From Bacteroidota bacterium (GTDB lineage: Bacteria > Bacteroidota > Bacteroidia > UKL13-3), in NCBI GenBank assembly GCA_027491085.1, contig JAIXWW010000013.1, forward strand, positions 62,001 through 126,000: a stretch of 64,000 nt of DNA. The letters are read 5' to 3'. Each line of letters begins with the position of its first letter. Within the stretch, counting starts at the first letter, position 1. Below are positions 9,199 through 18,329 of the stretch, piece after piece. The notes under the pieces were generated by a model. It searched no databases. It was not told the DNA's origin and saw only the letters and a list, made by a program, of their open reading frames with translations. Both the position numbers and the translations under genes were made by a program.

Positions 9199-9897
9199 CT
9201 ATTCTCTAAATAGAAAAACACCTACTCCAATATTTAAGTTTATAACGGTTTGGTTGTAAGAAATGTCTCCCAAATCAGAATAATCGCTAGAATAATTATC
9301 TTTATAAATAATACTTTTAGGTTTTGCGGCACTCGAAATATAGTCAGCTTCTATTTCAATGAACAATTTGTTTTTAATTGGAACGTATATTCCTATTCCT
9401 ATTCCAGAAATTAAACCTAAATCTGAAGTTGAGGCTAAAGTTGTTACCGATTCTACTGAATTTTTAGCACTTACAGTTGCTGAGGTTGAGCTACCAATTC
9501 CAAAAAAGCCTTTTAAAAACAAAGGAGATTCTTGACCTTTTAATAAAACCGATGCTAGTAGTCCAACTGTACTTGAGTTTTTATCAACTTTAGCGTTATT
9601 TGTTGAAAATCTATTGTTAAATGCTTTTCTTAAATTTCCATCTTCTAATGAGTTGGAAAAATTGATATAGTTTAAACCTAAACATAAAACACCTTTAACC
9701 CTATATTCTGCATAAACTTTATAATTAATGCAAGTGGTGGCATAACCATTATCTACATATGGTCCATAGCCACTTGCAAACTGACCCATTGGTATAGCAA
9801 ATCCTGTTTGTACTCCAATTTGAATTTCGTGTTTTTGGGCAAAAACCATATTATTGAAGTAGATGAAAAAAAGTAAAGACAAATATTTTTTTAACAT
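9199..9897 (-). CDS. Outer-membrane beta-barrel protein, function unknown
   Basis: The 232-residue protein starts with a signal peptide (hydrophobic residues 5-20, cleavage likely after FAQ). It continues as alternating hydrophobic strands with glycine-rich turns (QIGVQTGFAIPMGQF, SGIGIGIYVPIKN) and ends in an aromatic residue pattern (GVGVFLFRE). This is typical of the small 8-stranded OmpW/OmpX-like barrel superfamily that is abundant in Bacteroidota. Substrate or role cannot be told. It stands 47 bases upstream of rpe on the same strand, but rpe has its own possible promoter box. Confidence 0.7.
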   Translation of the reverse strand: MLKKYLSLLFFIYFNNMVFAQKHEIQIGVQTGFAIPMGQFASGYGPYVDNGYATTCINYKVYAEYRVKGVLCLGLNYINFSNSLEDGNLRKAFNNRFSTNNAKVDKNSSTVGLLASVLLKGQESPLFLKGFFGIGSSTSATVSAKNSVESVTTLASTSDLGLISGIGIGIYVPIKNKLFIEIEADYISSAAKPKSIIYKDNYSSDYSDLGDISYNQTVINLNIGVGVFLFRE

Positions 9898-10169
9898 ACA
9901 AATGCAATTATAAGCAACTTGCTATTTACTTTAAATTTTCGGCTATTCGTATAATTTTAATTCTGCTGTATTTTTATGCATTTAACACCTTTTTTTGTTT
10001 ATAATTCATTTTATTTTTATATGTAAAAAATTGTTATTTAATGATTTATGTGCGACAAATTGTTTTTAAAATCTCAGAATAATTGTTGAAAATAAATAAT
10101 CCATGTCCAATCTTTTGTTGAAAGCATTTTATTAAGGCTTTCCTTTGTAGTTGAACAAACAATAAATAC

Positions 10170-11558
10170 ATGAAAAACACTTTACTAATATTTTCTTTTT
10201 TGGTATTAATAATGGCTTGCCGCAAAGAAATTGTGGTGCAACGTGCTATTCCCACAAATACAACCAATACCACACCAAACACAGAAACACTAAATGGATT
10301 AACTGCCCCTGAAAATTTTAAGTGGCAGTTTTTACAAGATTATTTAATAACGCTAACCGCAGATACTCTTATTGATAGTGTTTCATTTGCTTTATACAGC
10401 GATGATGCAAAACTGGTTTATAACGGCATATTTAATTTTGGCTATGCATCTTTTTCATTGCGTGTACCACGTGATGTTAAATATTTGTTATTGGTTTCGT
10501 ATAGTTCTAAAATAGTTCCTGCACAAACCATTAACCTACAAAATCCAACTTCATTGTATAATGATAAAGTTGTTATTAAATCAACAATACAAGCCAATAA
10601 ATTATGGACTAAAAAATCAAATGATTTAGCGGATAAAAAAGAACATAGCCAATTATTTAAAGGTGGAGATATTACTTCGTTATGGAGCAAAAATGAGTAT
10701 TTGTATACTAGAACTTTATTTGAAGATTTATGGCCAAGCACAGCCGACTATGATTTTAATGATATGGTAGTTGATAATTTAAATACCTTAAATTTTAGAA
10801 CTGCCGCCAATAAACCTGCTGGAGCAACTCGTCCAATTGGTATTGGTAATAAAGTTGTTAATCAATTAAAGGGAACTTATGTAGTGCAAGCAAATGGTGC
10901 AGGATTTAATAATGGACTTGCAGTGCAATTATTGGGTGAGTATTACAATCAAGATGGAAGCATAACTCCAATTAATAATTTGTCTAATTATATATCTAAT
11001 TGTAAGTTTACCAACAGCAGCGGTAAGGCTAACTCCGGTGCAAATCTAGAAACTTTACCTAATGGCGATGTTGTATTGGTTTTGTTTGCTCGCATCAATG
11101 ATGTAAAAGCTTCTATTTATCAAAATACGGATGCCAAAACAGCTTTTGGATTAGGTGATACTGTATTTTTTACCATAGATTTAAATTCAGAGATAGATAA
11201 AGATTATTGGCAAGGTAAATTATGTACTTTCAGGTATTCTCATCCTTTTTTATTGCAAAATGGTGATAGAAGCATGGAAATACATGTGGCAGGGGAAAAA
11301 CCAACATTAAAAGCCAATACTGCTATTTTTGGTACAGGAGAGGATAACACAAATTTAAGCACTGGCAAAACATATTTAAGCAAAAAGAAAAATTTGCCTT
11401 GGGCTCTTTCAATGCCCTCTAGTTTTGTTTGGCCAACTGAAAAAGTTGAAATGGTTAAAGCATATCCTAACTTTAGTGCTTGGGTTTTAAAAAATGGGGT
11501 TAACATCAACGAATGGCGTTACAATAAATTAGATTCATTAATAAAACAGGTTAATTAA
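10170..11558 (+). CDS. LruC domain (DUF4842) lipoprotein
   Basis: The 462-residue protein has a lipoprotein signal (hydrophobic residues 4-15, lipobox LIMAC, lipidated Cys17). The C-terminal half carries the LruC/DUF4842 signature WPSTADYDFNDMVVD, whose acidic DYDFND is typical, followed by a beta-rich region with VFFTIDL and EIHVAGEKPT. LruC-domain proteins are surface or outer-membrane-associated lipoproteins without an assigned enzymatic role. The Thr- and Asn-rich stretch after the lipid anchor looks like a flexible linker. The gene is transcribed alone and ends in a strong terminator at 11581. Confidence 0.8.
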   Translation: MKNTLLIFSFLVLIMACRKEIVVQRAIPTNTTNTTPNTETLNGLTAPENFKWQFLQDYLITLTADTLIDSVSFALYSDDAKLVYNGIFNFGYASFSLRVPRDVKYLLLVSYSSKIVPAQTINLQNPTSLYNDKVVIKSTIQANKLWTKKSNDLADKKEHSQLFKGGDITSLWSKNEYLYTRTLFEDLWPSTADYDFNDMVVDNLNTLNFRTAANKPAGATRPIGIGNKVVNQLKGTYVVQANGAGFNNGLAVQLLGEYYNQDGSITPINNLSNYISNCKFTNSSGKANSGANLETLPNGDVVLVLFARINDVKASIYQNTDAKTAFGLGDTVFFTIDLNSEIDKDYWQGKLCTFRYSHPFLLQNGDRSMEIHVAGEKPTLKANTAIFGTGEDNTNLSTGKTYLSKKKNLPWALSMPSSFVWPTEKVEMVKAYPNFSAWVLKNGVNINEWRYNKLDSLIKQVN

Positions 11559-11580
11559 ACAGTTAATTTTAATTATTCAA

Positions 11581-11615
11581 AAAAGGGTAAGGTTTAAAAA
11601 TCTTACCCTTTTTTT
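11581..11615 (+). terminator. Terminator of the LruC-domain gene
   Basis: AAAAGGGTAAG (11581-11591) pairs with CTTACCCTTTT (11602-11612), with a run of T following. Confidence 0.85.
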
Positions 11616-11767
11616 ATTTTAGGTTATTTCAGTTTTACCCAATCATCTCATAATTCATTAAATTAAATATTTGATGTAAAGGTTAACAGTCAAATGTTAT
11701 TACAAGAAGTTTTTGAATTAAAATATTGGGTTGCTTAACTACATTTTTGAGTGATAAAAGCAATAAT

Positions 11768-11797
11768 TTTGACAAATACCATAAAAATGTAACTTTG
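11768..11797 (+). promoter_or_regulatory. Predicted promoter of the LD-carboxypeptidase gene
   Basis: TTTG (11768-11771), 18 bases, then TAACTTTG (11790-11797). Both boxes match the Bacteroidota consensus exactly. The ATG follows at 11812, giving a leader of about 10 bases. Confidence 0.65.
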
Positions 11798-11811
11798 GCA
11801 AAACATATTTT

Positions 11812-12711
11812 ATGTATTTAAAACCCAATAGCACTATAGCAATAGCTGCCACAGCAAGGCATATTGACAAAGATTCCATTTATAATGCCAAACAAATTTT
11901 TGAGAGTTGGGGTTTAAAAGTATTACTAAGTAATTATCTGTTTGAGCATGAAAATGCCTTTGCTGGTAGCGATGAAAAACGCGCTTTGGGTTTGCAGCAA
12001 TTATTAGATAACCCCGAGGTGGATGCTGTAGTAATAGCTCGTGGTGGATATGGAACTGTGCGTGTTATTGATAAAATTGATTTTACTAATTTCAGAAAAA
12101 AACCAAAGTTAATTGCTGGCTTTAGCGATGTTACAGTTTTACATGCACATGTTAATCAAAACTTTGGAATACAAACTTTACATAGTTGTATGCCAATTAC
12201 CATGCAAGGCAAATATTTTAATGAGCAAACTAACCAAAGTTTTAAAAATGCATTGTTTGGAAATGCCATAAACTACCAATTTGAGCAGCATCCACTTAAT
12301 AATTGTAATAATATAGAAGGGGAGTTAGTTGGTGGCAATTTATCGGTATTGTTTAGTTTATTGGGTAGTCCTAGCGATCTGAATTTGGATGGTAAAATAC
12401 TTTTTATAGAAGATATCGGTGAATATTATTACCATATAGATCGTATGATGCAAGGCATTGATAGAGCTGGGAAGTTCAAAAACCTAAAAGGTCTTTTGGT
12501 TGGAGGTATGAGTGATATGAATGAAAATGCAGCGCCATTTGCATTTAATATAAACTGTTATCAAATTATAAATGAGGTAGTTGGGAAGTATAATTTTCCT
12601 ATATTTTACGGCTTCCCTGCCGGACACGAAAATTTGAACTTATGCGTTAAACTAGCAGCTAATTGTAAAATTAGTTTTGATAAGGAGTATGTATTCTTTT
12701 TTCAAGAATAA
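11812..12711 (+). CDS. ldcA: S66-family LD-carboxypeptidase (muramoyltetrapeptide carboxypeptidase)
   Basis: A cytoplasmic serine peptidase that removes the terminal D-alanine from murein tetrapeptides during peptidoglycan recycling. The 299-residue protein has the family features: the RGGYGTVRVID nucleophile-elbow region, GFSDVT with nucleophile Ser105, LFIEDIGE with the catalytic glutamate (about residue 200), the YHIDRMM helix, and FPAGHENLNL with His272. Length is typical. It has no signal peptide, as expected for a recycling enzyme. The upstream promoter is well matched. The symbol is by family; related microcin-immunity members (MccF) cannot be fully excluded. Confidence 0.85.
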   Translation: MYLKPNSTIAIAATARHIDKDSIYNAKQIFESWGLKVLLSNYLFEHENAFAGSDEKRALGLQQLLDNPEVDAVVIARGGYGTVRVIDKIDFTNFRKKPKLIAGFSDVTVLHAHVNQNFGIQTLHSCMPITMQGKYFNEQTNQSFKNALFGNAINYQFEQHPLNNCNNIEGELVGGNLSVLFSLLGSPSDLNLDGKILFIEDIGEYYYHIDRMMQGIDRAGKFKNLKGLLVGGMSDMNENAAPFAFNINCYQIINEVVGKYNFPIFYGFPAGHENLNLCVKLAANCKISFDKEYVFFFQE

Positions 12712-12853
12712 TTTATTTTGAATAACATCCAGTATTTTAAGTTTAAGATGGTTAAAACACAAAAAATATACATCAAAAATCACACTTCAAAAATCAAAAC
12801 TATGTTAATAGTTTAACTTGCCAAATGGCAATCAATTTAATTACTTGCACCCA

Positions 12854-15800
12854 ATGAAAAAAATATTACTTTTTGTACTAATTATAACCATTTTTAATGG
12901 GTATTTATTAGCACAACGTCCAACTAGTTTTTCTTACGATCCTAATGTGTTTATAACAGAATTTGAAAGTTTCATGCGCAGTGGTAAAAGTGATGCCAAG
13001 GATGAAGCAGAAAATTTTGCAGCCAATTATAATACGGGAAAATTTAGTTTGCCTCAAAAGCAGCAAATGGTAAAATTATGTAACGAAATGTTGCAAAAAC
13101 AAATGCAACCAAGTGTAGAATTTTACTATTACATACAAACTGCAAATGCGTTAGTTGCGAACAATCAAATAGCTAAGTTTGATAATTGGCACAAAACTTT
13201 AATTAGTGCATTAAAAAAGAATAAAGATGAATTCAATAGGTTTTTGAATGTGTCAAAAAACGTTTTTGCTGAAAACGTAATGCTTCGAGTTGGTGTATCT
13301 ACTTGGGTTATCAATGCACAAGATGTTGATTTAAAAATGGAAGGACAAGCTACCTTTATTTTTAAAAATCTTGATTTAATATGTTATGGTACTGGCGATA
13401 CATTAGAAATTTTGAAAACAAATGGAAAGTATTATGCAGGTACTAATCAATTTGTAGGAAAAGGTGGAAAAGTAGATTGGAGCAGAGTTGGACTTGATAC
13501 ATCAAAAGTATATGCTAAACTCAATAATTATTTTATCAATTTAAGCGATGGACTACTTACTGCCGATAGTGCCATGCTTACTTATAAAGATAGGTTTAAA
13601 GAACCAGTTATGGGTAAAGTAATTGATAAACCTTTGGGGAGTAGTCAAGGCGAAAAATCAATTTATCCTCAATTTGAGAGTACCACACAAACATTTACAG
13701 GTTTAACTTATGGAAAAGCCAAATATAAAGGTGGTTTTGGTTTAAGAGGTGCATTGGTGGTTGGTAAAAGTTCAGGTAATCAAAAAGCAGAATTATACTT
13801 TTATTTTAAGAATAAACCAGTATTGCGCATTGCAAGTAATGAGTTTTTTATGCGTGATAATAAAATTACCAATGATAAAGTAGAGTTAACTATATTTTTA
13901 GATAAAGATTCTATTTTTCATCCTCAATTGAAATTTACTTATTTAATAAACGATGATAAAATTAGCCTTTACCGCGATACCAAAATTGGTATTAGTGCTG
14001 CACCTTTTGTAGATTATTATCACAACCTTGAAATATATGTAGATGAATTAAAATGGGATATTAATAATCCTAAAATTGATTTGAAAAATGTGGCAGGCGA
14101 TGACCCAGCTAAGTTTCAATCAATTAATTATTTTAGAGATGTAATTTATGAACGTATACAGGGTATGTTGGATTACAATCCTTTACAGAGAGTAAAGCAA
14201 TATTGTGAAAAGTATGATATCAAATCATTTAATATTGAATCATATGCTCAGTTTTATAAAAGCGATTTAAGCGATATAAAATTAATGATGATTGATTTGA
14301 ATGATAGGGGTTTTTTAAATTATAACGAACAAACCAAAATTATAAATATAAAACCAAAACTTAAAGATTATGTAAATGCCCATATAGGACGAACGGATTA
14401 TGATGCCATCAGTTTTAAATCTGTTATTAGTGCAATTCCTAATGCAGCCATTAGTTTAATTAATAATGACTTAATTGTACAAGGTGTTGGTAGGTTTAAA
14501 TTTAGTGATTCGCAAAACGTAGAGGTAACACCACGAGAACAAATATTAACTATTAAAAAAAATAGAGGAATTGAATTTAATGGTAAGCTTAGGGCTGGAA
14601 AAGCCGATTTTTATGGAAGTAATTTTTCATTTGATTATACCAAATTTGATGTAAGGCTTAATAATGTTGATTCACTTAAATTTTTATATCTTGACGATAC
14701 ATTGGGTTATCTAGCCAATGTAAAAAGTGTAATTCAAAATATTTATGGAACCTTAGAAATAGATTATCCTTATAACAAAAGCAGTAGAAAAAACTACCCC
14801 GGTTATCCTAAATTCACAAGTGAAGTAGGCTCAAAAGTATTTTACGATTACCAAACTACGCAAAATGGAAATTATGTAAAAGATCGATTTTTCTTTGCAG
14901 TTGATCCATTTAAACTAGACAGTTTAAATGATTTGAATTTATATACATTAGCATTGGCTGGTACACTTGAAAGTGATGGAATATTGCCAGATATGAGGCA
15001 AGAAATATATTTACAGTCTGATAAATCTTTAGGGTTTTATATTCCTAACGATACGAATAATTCGTATATATTATACAAAGGTAAAGGCTCTGCAAAGTTT
15101 GCTTTGAGGTTAAGTAATGAAGGTTTAATAGGTGATGGTGATCTTTATTATCTAGCTTCTAAATCATCTAGTAAACGGTTTAATTTATTACTAGATAGCA
15201 TGAATGCAGACTGTGAATCATTTAAAAATGATAGAACAGCATTATTTCCAACAGTAATTAACTCTCAAAATGTATACAATCATTGGATTCCTTATCAAGA
15301 TACGATGTTCATATTTAATAAGGGAGAACCTATCAAAATAGCATACGAAAAAGCAGAATTAAGAGGTACTTTAATTTTAACACCTCAGGCCATGAAAGCA
15401 AGAGGAAGTATGACAATAGAAGATGGAGAATTAATAGCCGATTTATACGAATTACGTCCAGTTGAAATATTGAGCGAAAATGCTATTTTCCGTCAACGTT
15501 GGCCTGGCGACACTACTAAAATAGCTTTTGTGACTCAAAAAGTAAATGCCTATGTAAATTTGGAAAAACGATTTGGGGAGTTTACTTATTTAAATCCAAA
15601 TGAAATTAATAATCAATTTGCTTATAATTTATATGAAGGTAGTTTTGAAAAAATGAGATGGGAAATGGAACCACGAACCATGGAATTTACTGGGAAAACT
15701 TTTGAGCAAAATGCCACCAATGCAAGCTATTTAATATCAAAACGACCAAGCCAAGATAATTTAACATTTAAATGTGCAAGTATGAAAATGGGATTAGGCG

Positions 15801-17230
15801 ATTATTTAATGAAAGCAAGTAAGATTCCATTTATTCAAGTAGTTGATAGTAAAATATTGCCCGACAGTGGAAAAGCATACATTGGTAAAGATGCAGAAAT
15901 GAGTGAGTTGATAAATGCTAAAATTAACGCAGACACTCTTACTAAGTTTCATAAAATAGAGCAAGTAACTATTAAAATTAACGGCAGAACCGATTTTAGA
16001 GGTCAAGGAAATTATATATACTTAGATAAAAATAAAAAACCTCAACGTTTTTACTTAAGTGAAATTTACCCTGAAGACAAAAAATATTTAGGAGGTAAAT
16101 CAAACATTCCTGATTCTATAAATTTTAATGTTGGAACCAAACTAGCATTCAGGGGAAATGCCATCTTACATTCATTCAACAAAAATTTAGAATACAATGG
16201 TTTCTTTAAACCTTTACATGAACTTTATTTACCCAAAACTGATTGGTTTAAATCTGCTGCAGTTATTAATCCTGATACAGTATATATTGATTTATTGCCA
16301 CCTTTAACTAATTTAAATAGGGCAGTTTTAAATTGTGGTTTCATACTTACTGCTGATTCTACTCACGTTACACCAGCCATGTTCTCGCGTAAACGTTCAA
16401 ATAACGACATTGAACTTTTAAAAGTAGAAGGTACCTTTACCTATAACGATAAGTTTGACGAATTTAGAATTGGTCCGTATGCCAAAGTATTTGGTCAGCC
16501 AGCTAAATTGGGTAATTTTATGGCTGTAAGCGAGAGCAAAAAAGCCATTTATGGCGAAGGTAAGTTCAATTTCAATCTCGATATTCCTAAATTTAAGTTA
16601 ATTACTGCCGGAAACGGTTCATTTAGCTTAAGAGATACTACTTTTACCATGAATATTGCAGCAGTGGTTGATTTTGAAATGCCTGCCAATGCCTTAAAAT
16701 TAATGGTTGACTCTATTACCGATCAATCATCTTCTAATTCAAATGATTATTTTAAAAAAGAAATTTTGAATATTGCCATACCTGAAATGGTAGATGAAAA
16801 AACCTTGAAAAAAATAAGCGATGAAGCCAGCGATGAGTTGGAAGGAAAATTGATAAACGATTTATTCAAATCATTTTTTATAACAGACTTGAAATTTAAA
16901 TACGATATCAATACCCGTTCATTTATAAGTGAAGGTGATTTTGGTGTTAAAAGCATTGATAAGTATTCAATTGAACGCAGACTGCAAGGTAGAGTTCAAA
17001 TACTTAAAACCAGAACCAAAGAAGAGTTTGTAATTTATTTGCAACAAAATAATGGCAGTTGGTATTACTTTAAATATTCAAAAGGCAACTTGGCTATTTT
17101 GGGTAGCGACCCATTGTTTAACGAAGCTCTAAAAGCTGGAATGGATAAATTAAGTGGCGATGGATTTACTGTGAGGTTAGCAAGTATAAGCGACAGAAAT
17201 AAAATAATGAGAGCCATAAAAGGCAAGTAA
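12854..17230 (+). CDS. Very large exported protein of unknown function (1458 residues)
   Basis: I do not recognise a named family. A TTG-initiated longer form is possible at 12818, but the ATG at 12854 gives a clean signal peptide (MKKILLFVLIITIFNGY, then AQ) and is preferred. A helical N-terminal region (about residues 30-150) is followed by roughly 1200 residues of short, alternating beta strands. Examples are GTLILTPQAMKARGSM and MTIEDGELIADLY, recalling the repeated strands of LptA/OstA- or AsmA/TamB-type proteins. No transmembrane segment follows the signal peptide. There is no T9SS sorting domain and no peptidase or lyase motif. A periplasmic or outer-membrane structural role is inferred only. 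plsY follows 53 bases later on the same strand. Confidence 0.75.
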   Translation: MKKILLFVLIITIFNGYLLAQRPTSFSYDPNVFITEFESFMRSGKSDAKDEAENFAANYNTGKFSLPQKQQMVKLCNEMLQKQMQPSVEFYYYIQTANALVANNQIAKFDNWHKTLISALKKNKDEFNRFLNVSKNVFAENVMLRVGVSTWVINAQDVDLKMEGQATFIFKNLDLICYGTGDTLEILKTNGKYYAGTNQFVGKGGKVDWSRVGLDTSKVYAKLNNYFINLSDGLLTADSAMLTYKDRFKEPVMGKVIDKPLGSSQGEKSIYPQFESTTQTFTGLTYGKAKYKGGFGLRGALVVGKSSGNQKAELYFYFKNKPVLRIASNEFFMRDNKITNDKVELTIFLDKDSIFHPQLKFTYLINDDKISLYRDTKIGISAAPFVDYYHNLEIYVDELKWDINNPKIDLKNVAGDDPAKFQSINYFRDVIYERIQGMLDYNPLQRVKQYCEKYDIKSFNIESYAQFYKSDLSDIKLMMIDLNDRGFLNYNEQTKIINIKPKLKDYVNAHIGRTDYDAISFKSVISAIPNAAISLINNDLIVQGVGRFKFSDSQNVEVTPREQILTIKKNRGIEFNGKLRAGKADFYGSNFSFDYTKFDVRLNNVDSLKFLYLDDTLGYLANVKSVIQNIYGTLEIDYPYNKSSRKNYPGYPKFTSEVGSKVFYDYQTTQNGNYVKDRFFFAVDPFKLDSLNDLNLYTLALAGTLESDGILPDMRQEIYLQSDKSLGFYIPNDTNNSYILYKGKGSAKFALRLSNEGLIGDGDLYYLASKSSSKRFNLLLDSMNADCESFKNDRTALFPTVINSQNVYNHWIPYQDTMFIFNKGEPIKIAYEKAELRGTLILTPQAMKARGSMTIEDGELIADLYELRPVEILSENAIFRQRWPGDTTKIAFVTQKVNAYVNLEKRFGEFTYLNPNEINNQFAYNLYEGSFEKMRWEMEPRTMEFTGKTFEQNATNASYLISKRPSQDNLTFKCASMKMGLGDYLMKASKIPFIQVVDSKILPDSGKAYIGKDAEMSELINAKINADTLTKFHKIEQVTIKINGRTDFRGQGNYIYLDKNKKPQRFYLSEIYPEDKKYLGGKSNIPDSINFNVGTKLAFRGNAILHSFNKNLEYNGFFKPLHELYLPKTDWFKSAAVINPDTVYIDLLPPLTNLNRAVLNCGFILTADSTHVTPAMFSRKRSNNDIELLKVEGTFTYNDKFDEFRIGPYAKVFGQPAKLGNFMAVSESKKAIYGEGKFNFNLDIPKFKLITAGNGSFSLRDTTFTMNIAAVVDFEMPANALKLMVDSITDQSSSNSNDYFKKEILNIAIPEMVDEKTLKKISDEASDELEGKLINDLFKSFFITDLKFKYDINTRSFISEGDFGVKSIDKYSIERRLQGRVQILKTRTKEEFVIYLQQNNGSWYYFKYSKGNLAILGSDPLFNEALKAGMDKLSGDGFTVRLASISDRNKIMRAIKGK

Positions 17231-17283
17231 TTTTTTTATAATATTAAAAATTTGTAATCTTGAAGTTGTAAAAAAAATAATAA

Positions 17284-17901
17284 ATGGTCATAACAATTCT
17301 TATAATTTTAGCCTACCTCCTAGGGTCAATTCCCACTGCAGTTTGGTATGGAAAAACTTTTCATAAAATAGATGTAAGAGAGCATGGAAGTGGTAATGCT
17401 GGTGCCACTAATACTTTAAGAGTGTTGGGGAATAAAGCAGGTTTTGTAGTTTTATTTATTGATCTGTTAAAAGGTTTTTTAGCAACAAGTTTGTCCTATT
17501 TTTCATACTTCGAAATGGGAAGTCAAAGCTATTTTAACTTTCAAATGTCATTAGGAATTACTGCAGTCATAGGTCATGTATTTCCTTTGTTTGCAGGCTT
17601 TAAAGGTGGCAAAGGAATTGCAACTTTATTAGGTATGGCAATTGCTTTAAATTGGCAAATTGCATTAATTTGTATTATTGCTTTTGTAACCATTGTTTGG
17701 ATTACAAAATATATTTCAGTAGGAAGCATGAGTGCAGCAATTTTAGCAGCATTGCTTTCTTTTTTTCCTTATTTTTATTATGATAATTTAATAGCAAATT
17801 CTTTTTTTTGTTCGATTGCTATTTTAGTAGTTTATACCCATAGAGCAAATATAAAAAGATTGAAAGCGGGTAATGAAAATAAATTTGCATTTAAAAAATA
17901 A
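17284..17901 (+). CDS. plsY: Glycerol-3-phosphate acyltransferase PlsY
   Basis: PlsY is an inner-membrane enzyme that transfers an acyl group from acyl-phosphate to glycerol 3-phosphate, starting phospholipid synthesis. The 205-residue protein has several hydrophobic helices and the three conserved family motifs: LGSIPTAVW near the N-terminus, GSGNAGATNTLRVLG (residues about 37-51), and GHVFPLFAGFKGGKGIAT. Length is normal. The gene lies between a large exported-protein gene and clpS. Only 11 bases separate it from clpS, so those two are probably co-transcribed. Confidence 0.95.
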   Translation: MVITILIILAYLLGSIPTAVWYGKTFHKIDVREHGSGNAGATNTLRVLGNKAGFVVLFIDLLKGFLATSLSYFSYFEMGSQSYFNFQMSLGITAVIGHVFPLFAGFKGGKGIATLLGMAIALNWQIALICIIAFVTIVWITKYISVGSMSAAILAALLSFFPYFYYDNLIANSFFCSIAILVVYTHRANIKRLKAGNENKFAFKK

Positions 17902-17912
17902 TATTTAAAAGT

Positions 17913-18182
17913 ATGCAAACAGAAAAAGAATTAGAGGTAGATGTGCTTGAGGAGATTGATAATGGATTGAAAGTAGTGCTATATAACGATGATGTAAATA
18001 CTTTTGATTGGGTAATTGAATGTCTTTGTGATATTTGTGAGCATGATGAATTGCAAGCAGAACAATGCGCTATGCTTGTTCACTTTAAAGGTAAGGCTTT
18101 AGTAAAAAAAGGCGAGGAGCAAAAGTTAAAAAGTATTTGCCAAGCTTTATGTGATAGGGGGCTTTCTGCTGTTATTGAGTAG
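17913..18182 (+). CDS. clpS: ATP-dependent Clp protease adaptor ClpS
   Basis: ClpS delivers N-degron substrates (proteins with bulky hydrophobic N-termini) to the ClpAP/ClpCP protease. The 89-residue protein matches the conserved core: KVVLYNDDVNTFDWVIECL, which forms the substrate pocket, followed by the HFKGKALVKKGE loop and a C-terminal ALCDRGLSAVIE strand. There is little N-terminal extension. It follows plsY by 11 bases and is likely in the same transcript. No clpA or clpC lies nearby. Confidence 0.9.
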   Translation: MQTEKELEVDVLEEIDNGLKVVLYNDDVNTFDWVIECLCDICEHDELQAEQCAMLVHFKGKALVKKGEEQKLKSICQALCDRGLSAVIE

Positions 18183-18239
18183 GGGGTAAATTGTTAGATT
18201 GTTTAAAAATAATTAGGGATTGTAATCTTCAAACCTTGT

Positions 18240-18311
18240 AACTTTTCAACTTTCCAACCTTGTAATTTATTAATCTTGTAATTTTTCAATTTTCTCATCT
18301 TTCAATCATAA
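18240..18311. repeat. Phase-locked degenerate octamer array
   Basis: Nine consecutive 8-base units without indels: AACTTTTC, AACTTTCC, AACCTTGT, AATTTATT, AATCTTGT, AATTTTTC, AATTTTCT, CATCTTTC, AATCATAA. Unit sequence drifts but the AA start keeps phase. It fills most of the clpS-scoA gap. Related arrays occur at 31699, 48215 and 51532. Confidence 0.75.
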
Positions 18312-18329
18312 AATAAAAAATAAAAAAAT

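Noticed and set aside
12818..12853. TTG-initiated N-terminal extension of the large exported protein
   Set aside because: The extension would put 12 polar residues before a textbook signal peptide; the ATG at 12854 is the better start.
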